From positions 1,426,001-1,490,000 of the forward strand of contig NC_089243.1 of the NCBI RefSeq assembly GCF_000512585.2: a DNA stretch of 64,000 bases, read 5' to 3'. The notes under the pieces were generated by a model. It was not told where the DNA came from and searched no databases. It saw only the letters and a list, made by a program, of their open reading frames with translations. Shown here one piece after another: positions 25,508 to 36,399 of this stretch. Both the position numbers and the translations under genes were made by a program. Positions within the stretch are counted from its first letter, which is position 1, and the number at the start of each line of letters is the position of its first letter. Origin of the DNA: Kwoniella bestiolae CBS 10118. Lineage: Eukaryota; Basidiomycota; Tremellomycetes; Tremellales; Cryptococcaceae.

Positions 25508-26713
25508 ATGTCAACGGAACAAAAGACCATCTTAATCACTGGTGCCAACCGAGGGTTAGTGGCTGATATGAATAGAGCTCAGGATTGGTTTGACTGACCT
25601 GACTCTTCTCCACTGCATAGCGTCGGACTCAAGCTTGCCGGGTCTTTCGTGACAGAAGGGCTACAAAGTTATAGCTGCAGTAAGGGATCTTTCCAAGATT
25701 CCTGCCATCGATGGTCTCGCCGCGGTAGTCAAGATCGATTCCAAGGAATCTGATGATCCCGCCAACGCTATTGAAGAATTGAAGGCCAAGGGAATAAATC
25801 ATTTGGACATCGTAAGTCATACCTTCAATCACCGTGCTTGTCCCTGCCTTGTCACCTCTTTTCCGCAACACGGGATTCATGATTGGAGCGGAAGGCAAAA
25901 CAGAGAAAATGAGCTGATTGAGCCTGTCACGAATACGAGTAGGTCGTTGCCAACGCAGGTATATCAGCAAATCACCAACTAATGCGGGACGCCGATATAA
26001 ATTCATTTGACGATCACGTGGCGGTCAATGCCAGAGCTCCGCTATTGTTGTTCAAAGCTGTCTACCCATTGTTGGACAAGGAAGGTGGAAGTAAATTCAT
26101 CGTCATCTCAACGGGTATGAGTCAAAACAGTGTTGAACATTTCCCCAATTTTGGGGTTTATGGATCGTCAAAGGCCGCTGTTAATTACCTCGTGAGTATA
26201 ATGAAGCTATTTTTCATACTCGTAATGTCCATTGAACTCTCCCGCGCGACTCGAAAGGACGACTGTGACTGACGGCGTTTATACATTTTACAGACAAGAC
26301 AAATACATTTCGAAGAACCCAAGTTGACATCTTTCCTGATTTCTCCTGGATGGTTAGACACAGATATGGGTTTAGCAGGAGCTGCGGCAGCAGGTCTAAG
26401 TGAACCACCCGAGAAGATGTCTGTCGTGATTCGTGAGTGTTTTCTGTATTCAAGACATCGGGTGGGATAAGGTGCCAATACTGAAGAAATATCTCTTGAT
26501 CTCGTAGCTCAAATCGTCAAACTTATCGAGAACTCTGATAGAGAGACTCGTGGTGGATACATGTGGAATTAGTAAGTCATAATTTACCACTTCAGCATAT
26601 CACAAACCTGGTTGGATCCATAGCTGATCATGGAACTGATCTATAGTGACGGGAACAAATGGGATTTCTCAATGGCAATCATGAAAGCTTGGATTCCTGA
26701 TGATAGTCTATGA
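25508..26713 (+). pseudogene. SDR copy 2, disrupted by a +1 frameshift
   Basis: Same exon plan as copy 1, starting at ATG 25508 (MSTEQKTILITGANRG). After the first intron the frame reads VGLKLAGSFVTEG and then breaks at the ggg around 25658-25660: one extra base throws the frame to a stop near 25752, while the paralogous sequence resumes in the next frame (VIAAVRDLSK). Alternative donors and acceptors nearby do not rescue the frame. All downstream exons are otherwise intact: VVANAGIS, the Ser-Tyr-Lys triad in VISTG and YGSSK, TRQIHFEE, SPGWLDTDMG. The C-terminus is 14 residues longer than copy 1 (ending SMAIMKAWIPDDSL). Recent inactivation or a sequencing error would both fit. Confidence 0.8.
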
Positions 26714-28416
26714 TGATTGTCAAGCTTTGATTGCGCAATGGGACTTGTCCGAAAGTTCCACATACGCTCTACAATGCATGAAGTATTGAATCTGATATTC
26801 GCGGTTGACAATACGCAAAACGCTCGTGACTAACCTAAGAAAACTCTCGCTGACAGGAGGCGGGAAGAAGACTGTTCTTTATTAATTCAAAACAAGCTAG
26901 AGACTGCGATCTGCTCTTCATGCAATGTCTGTAACGTGGTGAGATAACCTCTGACTTCTTCTCGTCTACAAATGCTTTCAAATACGATCCAGAATACCCG
27001 TATAAGTGGCAGCGCCGTGCTATATCATGCATTCACGAGTGGATATAAGCTTTCGACCGTATGAATGCATGGGGGAAACCGGACAATTCTTTTGTTGTAA
27101 ACGATGTTGCATTCGAAGAAGAAAGAAAGATAGCGCGAGATATGAAAATTTAACTAGTCTAATCACGCCTCCACAACATCCTTGTGGGGGCTTCCCCTCT
27201 TCTGATCAATCGACACCTGGTTCCTCAGGATCGATATAAGGTGATGGTTTTGGAGGTGGTAGTCAGTGACCTGGTTTGTGAGGGAGATGGCACATTTTCA
27301 GACGAATGAAGTTCTGAACTCAAACATCAAGAGTCAGTGCGAGGTTTTTGCCTTCGTATGAGCTCTTGCATAGAACTGAAAACTCATTCCGATTATTGGA
27401 TTGAATTGGGCTGTGAAGCAGCTGTGAGACAAGCCTCGAATGTGATGCAAGAGATGTATTGTAGGAAATTTGTTATCGGTCAGCTCACCTCCGAATGCAC
27501 ATCTCGGTTGAAATGGTATCATAGTCTTCTCCTTAAGGGAAGAAACTCCCTTCATAACATGACGTCTGCACGAAGGACAGTGCTCACGTCATGCATCAAA
27601 CGATTCATGTTTCTCACTCAAACGTGGACTCAATCCGTTTGAGATTTCTTCTCTGTGTTGACATGACATACCCTTCACAATACAGTATGCCAAGAACGAA
27701 GGTAAAGTTGCAACTCCCCAATGCTAAGCAATCCCTTCCTAAACACCTAATCCCATTGTATCTTATCTCCATTATGAGGCAGGTGAGGTGGTCTGAATCA
27801 TCATGAGATCGTTGGACAGGTAAAGTTTCCTGTTGGAACAGCGATCTAGCGCACGAAAGTATATAGTGTCGGCGCTGTTTGCCACCTCGACTGTAAGAAG
27901 GGAAAAGAATGCAAGTCGAAGTAAAATCGGATTCATTGCAAAGACTTCTTATGGTCTCTAATACAGTGATGCCTCTCAAAGAGAACACGTTAGCGAGCGA
28001 CTGCAAAATATACAGTACAAAAGTATTGTACCTGGGTATAACTCACCAGTGATCAGTCCTTGTGCCAAGCCGCTCGTGCTCGTGGCATTTCGGTCACCGG
28101 GTGGTGGAGGATCGATCATTGTGTGGATGGTGACCGACCAATTTAGCAATCAACAATCATTGATTGTGAAGCATACTGTAGATATTACTCAGCTTGTCTC
28201 ATATCCATGTCATGCATCTTACTGATCTGCTAAAGGAGGATGAGTTTGGACGATGAGTCAGCTTGACTCGGTCGCCGCTCGAGATTTATGATACTTTATA
28301 TAAAGTCTCGAGATCAAGGATCGTTCTGTGAGATGATATTTCCCTTTCGCAAGAAACAACATAATTCGCTTTCGCAGCTGACAACACATCACTAAATATC
28401 GGAACTCAAAGTGGAA
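26714..28416. other. Intergenic between SDR copies 2 and 3
   Basis: 1.7 kb. The open frames at 26835-27032, 27334-27806 and 27614-28006 carry no domain and overlap on both strands. Near the right end are the TGAGTCA site and TATA box of copy 3. Confidence 0.5.
28251..28312 (+). promoter_or_regulatory. Core promoter of SDR copy 3
   Basis: cgatgagtcagc begins at 28251 (TGAGTCA 28254-28260), identical over 12 bases to the element before copy 1. TATATAAA is at 28297-28304. The TATA box is flanked by two ctcgagat direct repeats at 28278 and 28307, each containing a palindromic CTCGAG. Confidence 0.45.
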
Positions 28417-29638
28417 ATGTCAACCCAACAAAAGACTGTCTTGATCACCGGTGCCAATCGAGGGTAAGTTCCCTCTCTCCAGGCCTACGAGCGGTGTGTG
28501 AACTACTTATTGATGTTGATCGACTTGACGATGGTAGAGTTGGACTCGCCCTTGCCGAATCATTCATCCAAAAAGGATACAAGGTCATCGCTGCTGTCCG
28601 AGATCTCTCCAAAGCCCCTTCTATCGCAGGTTTGGCTGCAGTGGTCAAGATCGACTCGAACGAGCTCGATGATCCTGCAAAGGCAATCGAAGATTTGAAG
28701 AAGAAGGGGATCGATCATGTGGACATTGTAGGTACATGTTCTGCTACCTAGCATACCCATTCCACATCAACTGCTACACAGCTTTCCCTCCCTTCCTACC
28801 AGGACGAGACACAATACTACCTAATAGTGCTTGATTTCTTCCAATTATGCGTAAGCTAAGTATCATTTCATAGGTCATCGCCAACGCGGGTATATCAGCA
28901 AAGCACCACTTCATGCGCGATGCCGATATGCAAGCGTACGACGAACATCATCAAGTCATCGTCAAAGCACCCTTGCGCTGTTCAAAGCGTTCTATTCATC
29001 ATTAACCAAGGAGGAAGGAGGCAAGTTTGTAGTAATCACATCGCTTCTCGGTTCAAACACTGGTGAACATTTCCTCAAGTTTGGGATGTACGGTTCTTCC
29101 AAGGCATCTGTCAATTACATCGTGAGTAGGCAGCAGTTGTTCTCTCACTGTACATTTCTTATGTCGCAACGCATGGATATATATCGTTTTGTTTGTTTGT
29201 CTTCTGGAGGAGAGGGGGGATTAAGTTGGACGATGACTGATAATATTGCTTTGCTCAAATCGTAGACCAGACAAATCCATTTCGAAGAACCTGGATTGAC
29301 CGCCTTCACGATCCATCCAGGGTGGTTAGACACTCAGTTGGGCTTCGAAGGAGCCACCATCAAAGGTATAGACTCACCTCCCGACAAGCTGTCCATCGCG
29401 ATTCGTAAGTCCTCTTCCTAACTTCTATCGTCATCAGGTGGTAACAATACTGATGCGAGTCACACCATGCCATTCAGCTCAAAGGGTCGATATGATTGAA
29501 AAGGCAGATAGAGAATCCCGAGGTGGATATATGTGGAACTAGTAAGTTATGAATCTTCAAGTTCATTCTAAATATCCTGAAGCTAATTCAACTTCTTCAC
29601 CTTGTGTTTATAGTGATGGGGAGAAGTTGGAGTTTTAA
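28417..29638 (+). pseudogene. SDR copy 3, disrupted by a -1 frameshift
   Basis: Starts at ATG 28417 (MSTQQKTVLITGANRG) with the same six-exon plan. Exon 3 reads VIANAGISAKHHFMRDADMQ and reaches KAPL. There, around 28973-28976, one base is missing relative to the paralogues, and the frame runs to a stop at 29003-29005. The homologous sequence resumes in the next frame with LFKAFYS and KFGMYGSSKASVNYI, so the catalytic YxxxK is still encoded. The first catalytic region is also drifted (VVITSLLGSN instead of VISTGLSQN). Downstream exons TRQIHFEEP, HPGWLDTQLG and SRGGYMWNY are intact. This lesion differs from that in copy 2. Confidence 0.8.
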
Positions 29639-30446
29639 GCGACTCTTTACACAGTACGAATCGTCGACCTGCCAAGTTGTTTGTAGTTGTAAATAGCCTA
29701 GTTAACATGTAGATTACCACGTTAAGAATGAAATCATGTACATCTCGATGGTGATCTAGCCTGAGTGAGAATGGGTTGCGGAAAGATAAGATATCACGAT
29801 TGGTTAATATGTGATGATCGTGTTGAGGATGCAAGTGTGGGTGAATGGATGCACTACGTTGGGGCCCGCTCATACGTGTAATCCTAGATGATCTGCACTG
29901 TATGGTCATCGACGAATATACAAGTTTTGTCGCCTTCCCCGACCTGGTCGGAGAAATATATCTCTTTTCTGCCATGACGTATGCAGATATGTTTTCTCTT
30001 TGTGTTCCCCAAAAGGATGATCCACAGGTCTAACGCCTTTTCAAAAGTAATTCGAAGAGGGTATCACTCCTTTGAGTTGGCCTGTCTGTACCTAGAACAA
30101 TCTGAACAGTAGTAGGATAGACACATGCTGAACAGAAAGTCTTGAAGACCACAACCCAATCTTTCGCCACTCTCTACAGTTAATCGGCAGACAGTACGAT
30201 GCGAAGCGAAGATTGTGGTGTGAGGTACCTCTGCTGGAAGAAATGGGTATGCATATCAGTCCTGTGTCCAGATCGACCACGTAAGTACAGTACTTCTCTC
30301 AATATATGCATAAATCACTTCCTGCAATACTAAGCAGTACCAAATCGCCACTCTCCTAATTTGTCGTAGATTGTCCACTAATGTATCTCCTCGTCATCTG
30401 GAAAAGCAATATGATTGCCCATACCAAATAGGTATCTTATGATCGT
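29639..30446. other. Intergenic between SDR copy 3 and the two-repeat mini-protein
   Basis: Converging 3' flanks. Antisense-looking open frames at 29583-29975 and 30092-30280 show no domain. No feature identified. Confidence 0.5.
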
Positions 30447-30632
30447 CTAGTGATATTCCTCATCAGGACAATCCCCAACAATAATCTTCTTCCCATCCGG
30501 ACCAATGATAACGATACATTCCCCCTTCTTCGCGTTAGTGGGGATGTCTCGATGAGGACCATCGCCAACGACGGTCTTTTGACCACCTGGTCCGATGATC
30601 ACTACGCAGTCGCCTTTATCTTGAGTGAACAT
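30447..30632 (-). CDS. 61-residue protein made of two copies of one repeat; unknown family
   Basis: Single coding exon, ATG 30632 to TAG 30447. The protein consists of two similar halves about 30 residues apart: KGDCVVIIGPGGQKTVVGDG and KGECIVIIGPDGKKIIVGDC, the latter followed by PDEEYH. The shared pattern is KG-x-C-x-VIIGP-x-G-x-K-x-x-VGD. One Cys per repeat plus a third at the end could bind metal or form a disulfide. No signal peptide is seen. On the coding strand a 14-C tract (30660-30647) runs into CACAG just before the ATG, so a leader intron (donor GTAAGC near 30770) probably ends there. I do not recognise the family. Repeat conservation with synonymous drift argues that it is translated. 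Confidence 0.6.
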   Translation of the reverse strand: MFTQDKGDCVVIIGPGGQKTVVGDGPHRDIPTNAKKGECIVIIGPDGKKIIVGDCPDEEYH

Positions 30633-30642
30633 TGTGTCTGTG

Positions 30643-30770
30643 CTGTGGGGGGGGGGGGGGTGTCAGTATAATGTTATGTAATCGTACGTTGAATGATGGT
30701 CATCAGGAGTAGGAGTGGAGTGGAAAGGAAGAAAAGTGGCGGTGGGGATACAATCGTTATTGTGCTTACT
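30643..30770 (-). other. Probable 5' leader intron of the mini-protein with poly-C tract
   Basis: Donor-like AAGTAAGC at about 30770 and acceptor CACAG ending at 30643 on the minus strand. The pyrimidine tract is an uninterrupted run of 14 C (plus strand G, 30647-30660). Inferred from motifs only. Confidence 0.35.
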
Positions 30771-31745
30771 TGGGTTATTGTGTTGCGAGATTGGGAATTG
30801 AAGTACTGTATGTATGTGAATGATAGAGAGAAGATCGAGAGGGGAAATGAAGATGATTGTCAAGAGGGTATTTATACACGATTCGTCTGACGTACATCAG
30901 ACACCAATCGATTCGACTCAACGTGAATCGCAATTCGTTATTCGAAGAGAAAGTGAACGGAGAGCATTTCATGCTCGACTCGACTCGAAAGTGTCACGGC
31001 ACTCTTTTCATCGAGCCTTCCGACCCATTGTACTTCCTCCGAGGATCATCCAGCCACATCAACCTGGTGATACCATGTTGAGGTTGGAGACTGCGCATGC
31101 CCGATATAATCGCATTGACGTCATCCAATGGCCAGTATCAGACGACTCGACTCAGTGGATGATCGAATGGGTCAGTCGAAGGGTCCTGTCACGATGATCA
31201 ACCTATATCTCAGTCCGTAGGCCCGATCATATAGCAGAACAAGGAGAGCAGATAGAGTGATAGCGAATACGAGGAATCAGATAACAAGCTCGTTATCTTG
31301 GACAAGAAAAGGGATAGAGTTTCTGATACGGTGTCACGCGGGAAGGAGTACTACTACTAGGCAGGTACAAGACAACTAGGACTAGGGACCAGGATAGGCA
31401 AGGACAAGTCAGGAAAGTACTTTAGTGTGATCACAAAGTGGTTTCCAAAGGGAAGGACACTGACTCGGACTTGTCTACAGGGCTCGGGTACAAGGGCTTG
31501 AGGTTGGGGGTTGATCGGTTGATTAGAGTCGGAATGTTGGTACAGATCATGATGAGCAAGGACGATGATTGAGGACGTAGATTCAAAGTGCAGTAGTGAT
31601 CCTCCCCTGAGAGTGTATCAACGTTGCATACTTGATCCCGAGCTGTCAGAGTATGATTCTGTAGTGCACCATATGGGCGAGAAGAGGAATCTATATGAGG
31701 GCGAGTGTGGAGCTGGGAGCTGAGCAAGTCGATCTAGTTTGTATC
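30771..31745. other. Intergenic with repeated GACTCGA-type motifs
   Basis: Upstream region of the mini-protein and 3' flank of the propeller gene. Variants of ctcgactcgact recur at about 30906, 30973 and 31143. No coding feature is supported; open frames at 30820-31197 and 31727-31431 lack domains. Confidence 0.45.
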
Positions 31746-33451
31746 CTACCACGAAGATCGAATGAAAACCGCCAACCCTTCGATACTCATTCCTACCGCC
31801 CCACCCGTGCTATTATAGGCCACACCGAGCTCGTAAGTCTGCACCAGGTCTAGGGTACCACTCTGACCACCTGCAGGTAGGGAGAAGACCCGGACAGTCT
31901 GATCGCCCGCAACAAGGGAGTACAGGTAGTCTTGTTGGTCCGAGAAATGAGCGATTCTCGCGTCCACCAATGACCCTGGTTTACCCGAGCTGGTAGTGAC
32001 GTTGTAGCCTGGAAACAGTGTCGCTTCGAGAGTGGTCGAGTTGATTGTCAGAGGTGTGATAACAGACCTTGTGAGGTCGATGGTGACTGAGGGTCTGGTA
32101 GTTAATCAACCTGGTCTCGGACCTACTCGTTTGATATTCGGGCATTTTTTGGAATAATCCAAGAAAGCGCGAGAGTCGTACTTACAATACCGATCCGTGA
32201 CGGGCGAATATGCACTCCAACACGTTGCAGCTGTGTGAATGGTTCGGTCAAATTAGCACGGGATTTCTCGTTCCGAAGTTTGCATTGATTGCCCAACTAA
32301 CCTTGTCCGGGTATAGCGATAGAAGCGTTGTACGATATGGATCCGTCTCTTTCGATACGCAGGATATCAGCGCCGCCAGTGGGGTCCGTTACCAAGTATG
32401 CCGCAGAATCAGCAATGGGCTGTGTCGAACGACAAGGACCAACATCGAATCAGCTTTGCTCCTTGACGGCACTCAGTATGTAAGGGCTCACTGTGACTGA
32501 GAATGGTAGGCCGCCAGGACCAGACGCAGCGTAGACAGTTGACTTATGAGAGACAGTATCTGACGACACATCGAAGATCTCAATACGACCTGCGAGACCC
32601 TCAGTCGCATTTCCAGATCCTTTGACTGTCACGAAGAGGATTTGACCGTCGGCAGTGAAAGAGAGGTCTGAAGGAGTCTTGGGCGGTCCGACCTACATGG
32701 CCAATTCATATCAGCTTTTCGTTCCGATCAGTCAAGCTCTATCGGACGACTGTACTTACAGGTGGGTCTGTCTGATTGAGACCCAGATCAAAGCTGAAGG
32801 AGGGTATGAGCTCCAGGCCACTCTCATTGATGCTCTGAGGCAAAGGAACGGCGGCGTTAGTTTGAGTATTGTGACCCAGTCTGTGCAAGACCTTAAGTAA
32901 GTCAAAGGTAGAAGTACTCACGAAGCATCGAATATATGACTCCGATCCTGCATTGGCTACACACGCTTTTGTACTATCGGGAGATACGGCGATTGAAGTG
33001 GGATATCTACCTCCCGACCAAGTGTTGTTTCCGATCTGCTGGATGTCCCAAGGTCTATCAAGGGATGTAGACATATCAGTCACCCGAAGAATGCTGTTCA
33101 TTGTGAAGCATCAAGGATATCTTGTAGCACTTACTCTTTCGGATCGATGTGGAAAAGAGACAATTCATCACTTGCAGAATTGAGGGCGAACAGCAAATTC
33201 CTGTGGACAAGCAACGAATCACTGGATTGTAAAGCGTCTTGACCTCTGGCTCCCGCCCCCTTCCCGCCAGTCTGGATGGACGACACGAATTCGGCGGATC
33301 CGTTCTGGTGTAAGGCCGAAATCAAAATGGCCTGATCGGCTTCCTGAGACAGGGTGTACAGAGCTGCCTTATAGTCGCTTGCCCATGCCGAAGCTCCCAG
33401 TAGGCAAGATAAGCCAGCGAACAAGAAGAGGGAGATTTTTGAGGTTAACAT
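31746..33451 (-). CDS. Secreted beta-propeller, 3-carboxymuconate-cyclase (lactonase) type
   Basis: Start ATG 33451 gives a clear signal peptide: MLTSKISLFLFAGLSCLLGASAWA, cleavage likely after ASA or WA. About seven exons follow with canonical junctions. Recurrent blade-like segments include ALYTLSQEADQAILI, YPTSIAVSPDSTKACVANAG, PSDLSFTADGQILFVTV, AAYLVTDPTGGADILRI and ARIAHFSDQQDYLYSLVAGD, alternating strand-turn patterns of a seven-bladed lactonase-like propeller. Several N-x-S/T sequons fit a secreted glycoprotein. The family includes 6-phosphogluconolactonase, carboxymuconate cyclases and secreted fungal antigens such as gp70-type proteins. Enzymatic activity here is not shown. TATA-like sequence lies at about 33544-33553. 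Confidence 0.82.
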
Positions 33452-34362
33452 ATCAGAGGAGTCAAATCACGATGGGTTTGCTGTTTGGGTGGGAAATATG
33501 ATGAGGCTCTGATAGCAGAAGTTGAGCTTTCACGAGCGTATCATATACTTATATCTCTTGGATCGACTCGCCCAGATCTTGTCGTCTGTTACGGTGATGC
33601 CAGGTCCGGTCATCTCTGAACGGAAAGCAGTGCAATAGCTTAATCAGCCATGCTGGCTTGCGACATAAACACGCCACAAATAGCATTCATGAAGCTACAC
33701 GAGACGGAGTTCCCATTGATATTAGAGATGATCCTGTATGCGTTCTTGCAGTCTGACTCAGCTGGACATGCATGCCGGCGTTTGATATCGAAGGCATGAC
33801 GAACCATATGCTCAGCGATGTATGCATGAATAACGCTGGGGAGCAGATCCGTTCGTTCTGCAAGGTGACTTTTACGTTACCTCGTCCATTCCGGTGAATG
33901 AGCCACAAATGGCGCATCTCCTGAGGCATTATTCTATGTGCCGGTGTCGACGTGAGCTATATTTACGATTGAACATGTTGCTTATAAGTCTCACTCACCA
34001 TGGTATGCTTATCAAAAGCAATCTTGAGCAACCCTCGAGAATCGCACATGACGAGTGGGCTGAATCAAACAGCGATTTCGCATTGACAGGTCGAGCAGTC
34101 TATTCATCTGCCGCAGACTATCGACCGGGCACGCATCTAGCATCAGGTACGCTACACAAGAACATTCACGAAAGGAGAAGGGGGACATCAATACAGGATT
34201 GGTTGCTGAGCACTCAGACCATGAGAAGAATGCGAACGATATCGTCAACAAGACAATGCAACCGCAAGGATCGTTGTACTACTATTCATATTCATTGGGA
34301 ACCATACACAAAATAGCATTCATCATGGTAGTGGTCAACAATTTCCTGTCCGGTTGGCATAT
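33452..34362. other. Intergenic between propeller gene and SDR copy 4
   Basis: Promoter of the propeller gene on the left and 3' flank of SDR 4 on the right. A plus-strand frame at 33894-34316 (140 codons) is Arg/Ser/His-rich with no domain and is not called. Confidence 0.5.
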
Positions 34363-35643
34363 CTACCAGTCAAAGATGGTCCCGTCGCTATGAGCGAAGT
34401 AAGACATCAAGGGTGAGCCATCTATTCTCAAGCATTCGGCAGAAGTCATCATTGGTGACTTACTAATTGACCATTCGTCCGCCTTCCCTTTCGCGAGTCC
34501 CGTTCTCGATGACATTGACGATTTGAGCTGACAACCATCAAGCAGTCAGCCAGCCGCGTTTCTGTCTCCGCGTCTACATGGGCTACCGCACAGCCAATAT
34601 CAAGTACTCACGAGCAGTAATCGAGATCTTTTCAGGGGGACCGTCAACTGCTCCAAACGCTTTGGCACCTTCGTGACCCATATCTCTGAATGAATCAATG
34701 TATCAGCCACCACACACACAATAGGACCAGCGCAATCGTGCTATTGGGGAAGATACTTTGACATGACTCACGTGTCAACCCATCCTGGACTGACGGTGAA
34801 GGTGATCAAGTCCTTCTCCTCAAAGTGGATTTGTCGAGTCTGCGCGGCATGTGCAACAAGGAGGGAATAGGAAGGGATTGAAAGCACATTGTGAGCTCAA
34901 GAAACGTCTAGAGTGGCATCAACAATGAGGAGACTACGACTCACGAGGTAATTGACGGCGTTCTTGCTCAACGAATAAGCGCCACCGAGGGGCCAGTGCT
35001 CCATCGATTGCACAGCCGCAAGCGTAGAAATAGCGATAAACTTCCCACTCCCATCCTTGGGGAGCAAGGAATAAGACGCAGTGAACAAGTGCAAAGTACC
35101 CAGGAGATTGATATTGTATGCCTCGGCGTATCTTGCGGGATCTGCATCTCGGACGAAGAAGGCATTCTCCATGGTGACTCCAATGGCAGCGTTGTTGATC
35201 ACCTTCATCGCGGTCAGCCTTCGATAATCCCGCCTTCAAGACACGCCAACGCGTCTGAATGTGGAACGCTCAAGAGGAAGCGTGATTGGACGTACCACAT
35301 CTAATTTATCAATTTTCAATCTGTTCTTGATCTCCTCGAAGGCAGAATTGACGGATTTGGCGCTTGCCACATCCAGCTTGACAATTAGGTGTTTAGCGCC
35401 TGAGCCGTCGGGTCCAGCCAAGGTGGCCTGCTTCTCGGGTGCACGGACTGCACTGATGACTGTGTATCCTTTCGAAAGGTAGATATTGGCCAATTCGAGA
35501 CCGATACTACAGTAACACAGTAGATTGAGACAATCAGGTTTCTTCGACAATCTACCAGGCACATGTACAAGATGACATCCCATGCGCGGTATGGTGACTC
35601 ACCCTCGGTTGGTCCCAGTGATCAAAACTGTTTTGTTGCTCAT
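34363..35643 (-). CDS. Short-chain dehydrogenase/reductase, divergent copy 4
   Basis: ATG 35643 (MSNKTVLITGTNRG) on the opposite strand from the array. Exons encode TGTNRGIGLELANIYLSKG (TGxxxGxG), VINNAAIG (the usual NNAG is NNAA here), a catalytic Ser in ISTLAAVQSM, and YSLSKNAVNYL (YxxxK). They continue with TRQIHFEEKDLITFTVSPGW and a last exon ending YDGTIFDW at 34363. The frame is open through all introns. It shares TRQIHFEE, PGW and the small YDG-type last exon with copies 1-3, so it belongs to the same subfamily, but the middle is much more divergent and has a longer loop (PDGSGAKHLIVKLDVA). NAD(P)H-dependent reductase; substrate unknown. TATATATA at 35760-35767. Confidence 0.9.
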
Positions 35644-36399
35644 CTTTGTGTTCCGTGTAAAGTATCAGGCGATTAGAGGTGAAATGAAAGAGTTTGTGAA
35701 CGAGTATAAATGGTGTGATTGAACTTTCCAGGGTATAATGATGAGTTTCGGTAAAGCACTATATATACTTTTCTCAAATCGAGTCCCTCCCAGGACTTGC
35801 ATTGCAGATGAGGGTGATCATCCTTGACTGGGTCATGAATCAATCGAGAGACTTATTCATCCTCTTTCAGATGCGCAACAATTGGCTGACCAAGCTTACA
35901 AAGCACCTTCAGCGCCATCCTCATTCCCCCTACAGAAATATGATGATTAAGCGCTAAGTGCCGTAATCAAACGGAGTTTGCGCGGCCGCACGGAGTTTCC
36001 GTCTGTTGCGAGAAAGCTTATTCAGGCCCAATTACCTTCAACAGACGGAAATGACTACTTGAATGCTAATTTGATCAAGCAAGATGCGATGCGACTAGTT
36101 TGTGGATACGCTTGTCAAGCAAGGCTTCAACCTACGGACGTTGCGTGTCTGCAGCAGGAAAAGTACCCTTGATCGATAAGCCGTCGTGATCACTATGACC
36201 GGTTGCAACTGATTTCCTGAGCAAGGTGTGATTGAGCAAACGCCGAGGAAGGTCGCGATGAAGGTATAAGAGGGAGTCGGAATCATGCAAATGCGCAATC
36301 ATCCACTTCACCGCAGCAAGCAAACCCCCGCTACAACATACAAGATACTTCAAGCCCGACGCAACTTCGGGATACTTACCTACCCTAGAGCACATCAAG
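35644..36399. promoter_or_regulatory. Divergent promoter region between SDR copy 4 and the epimerase-like gene
   Basis: Contains TATATATA (35760-35767), correctly placed for SDR 4, and a gcggccgc (NotI-type) palindrome near 35981. No gene is supported. Confidence 0.45.

Noticed and set aside
25555..25625. Alternative splicing to rescue SDR copy 2
   Set aside because: The other GT donor (after gtta) puts exon 2 into a frame with an early stop; no acceptor nearby restores it.
33894..34316. 140-codon plus-strand frame
   Set aside because: Arg/His-rich random-looking composition in intergenic DNA, no start context or homology signal.
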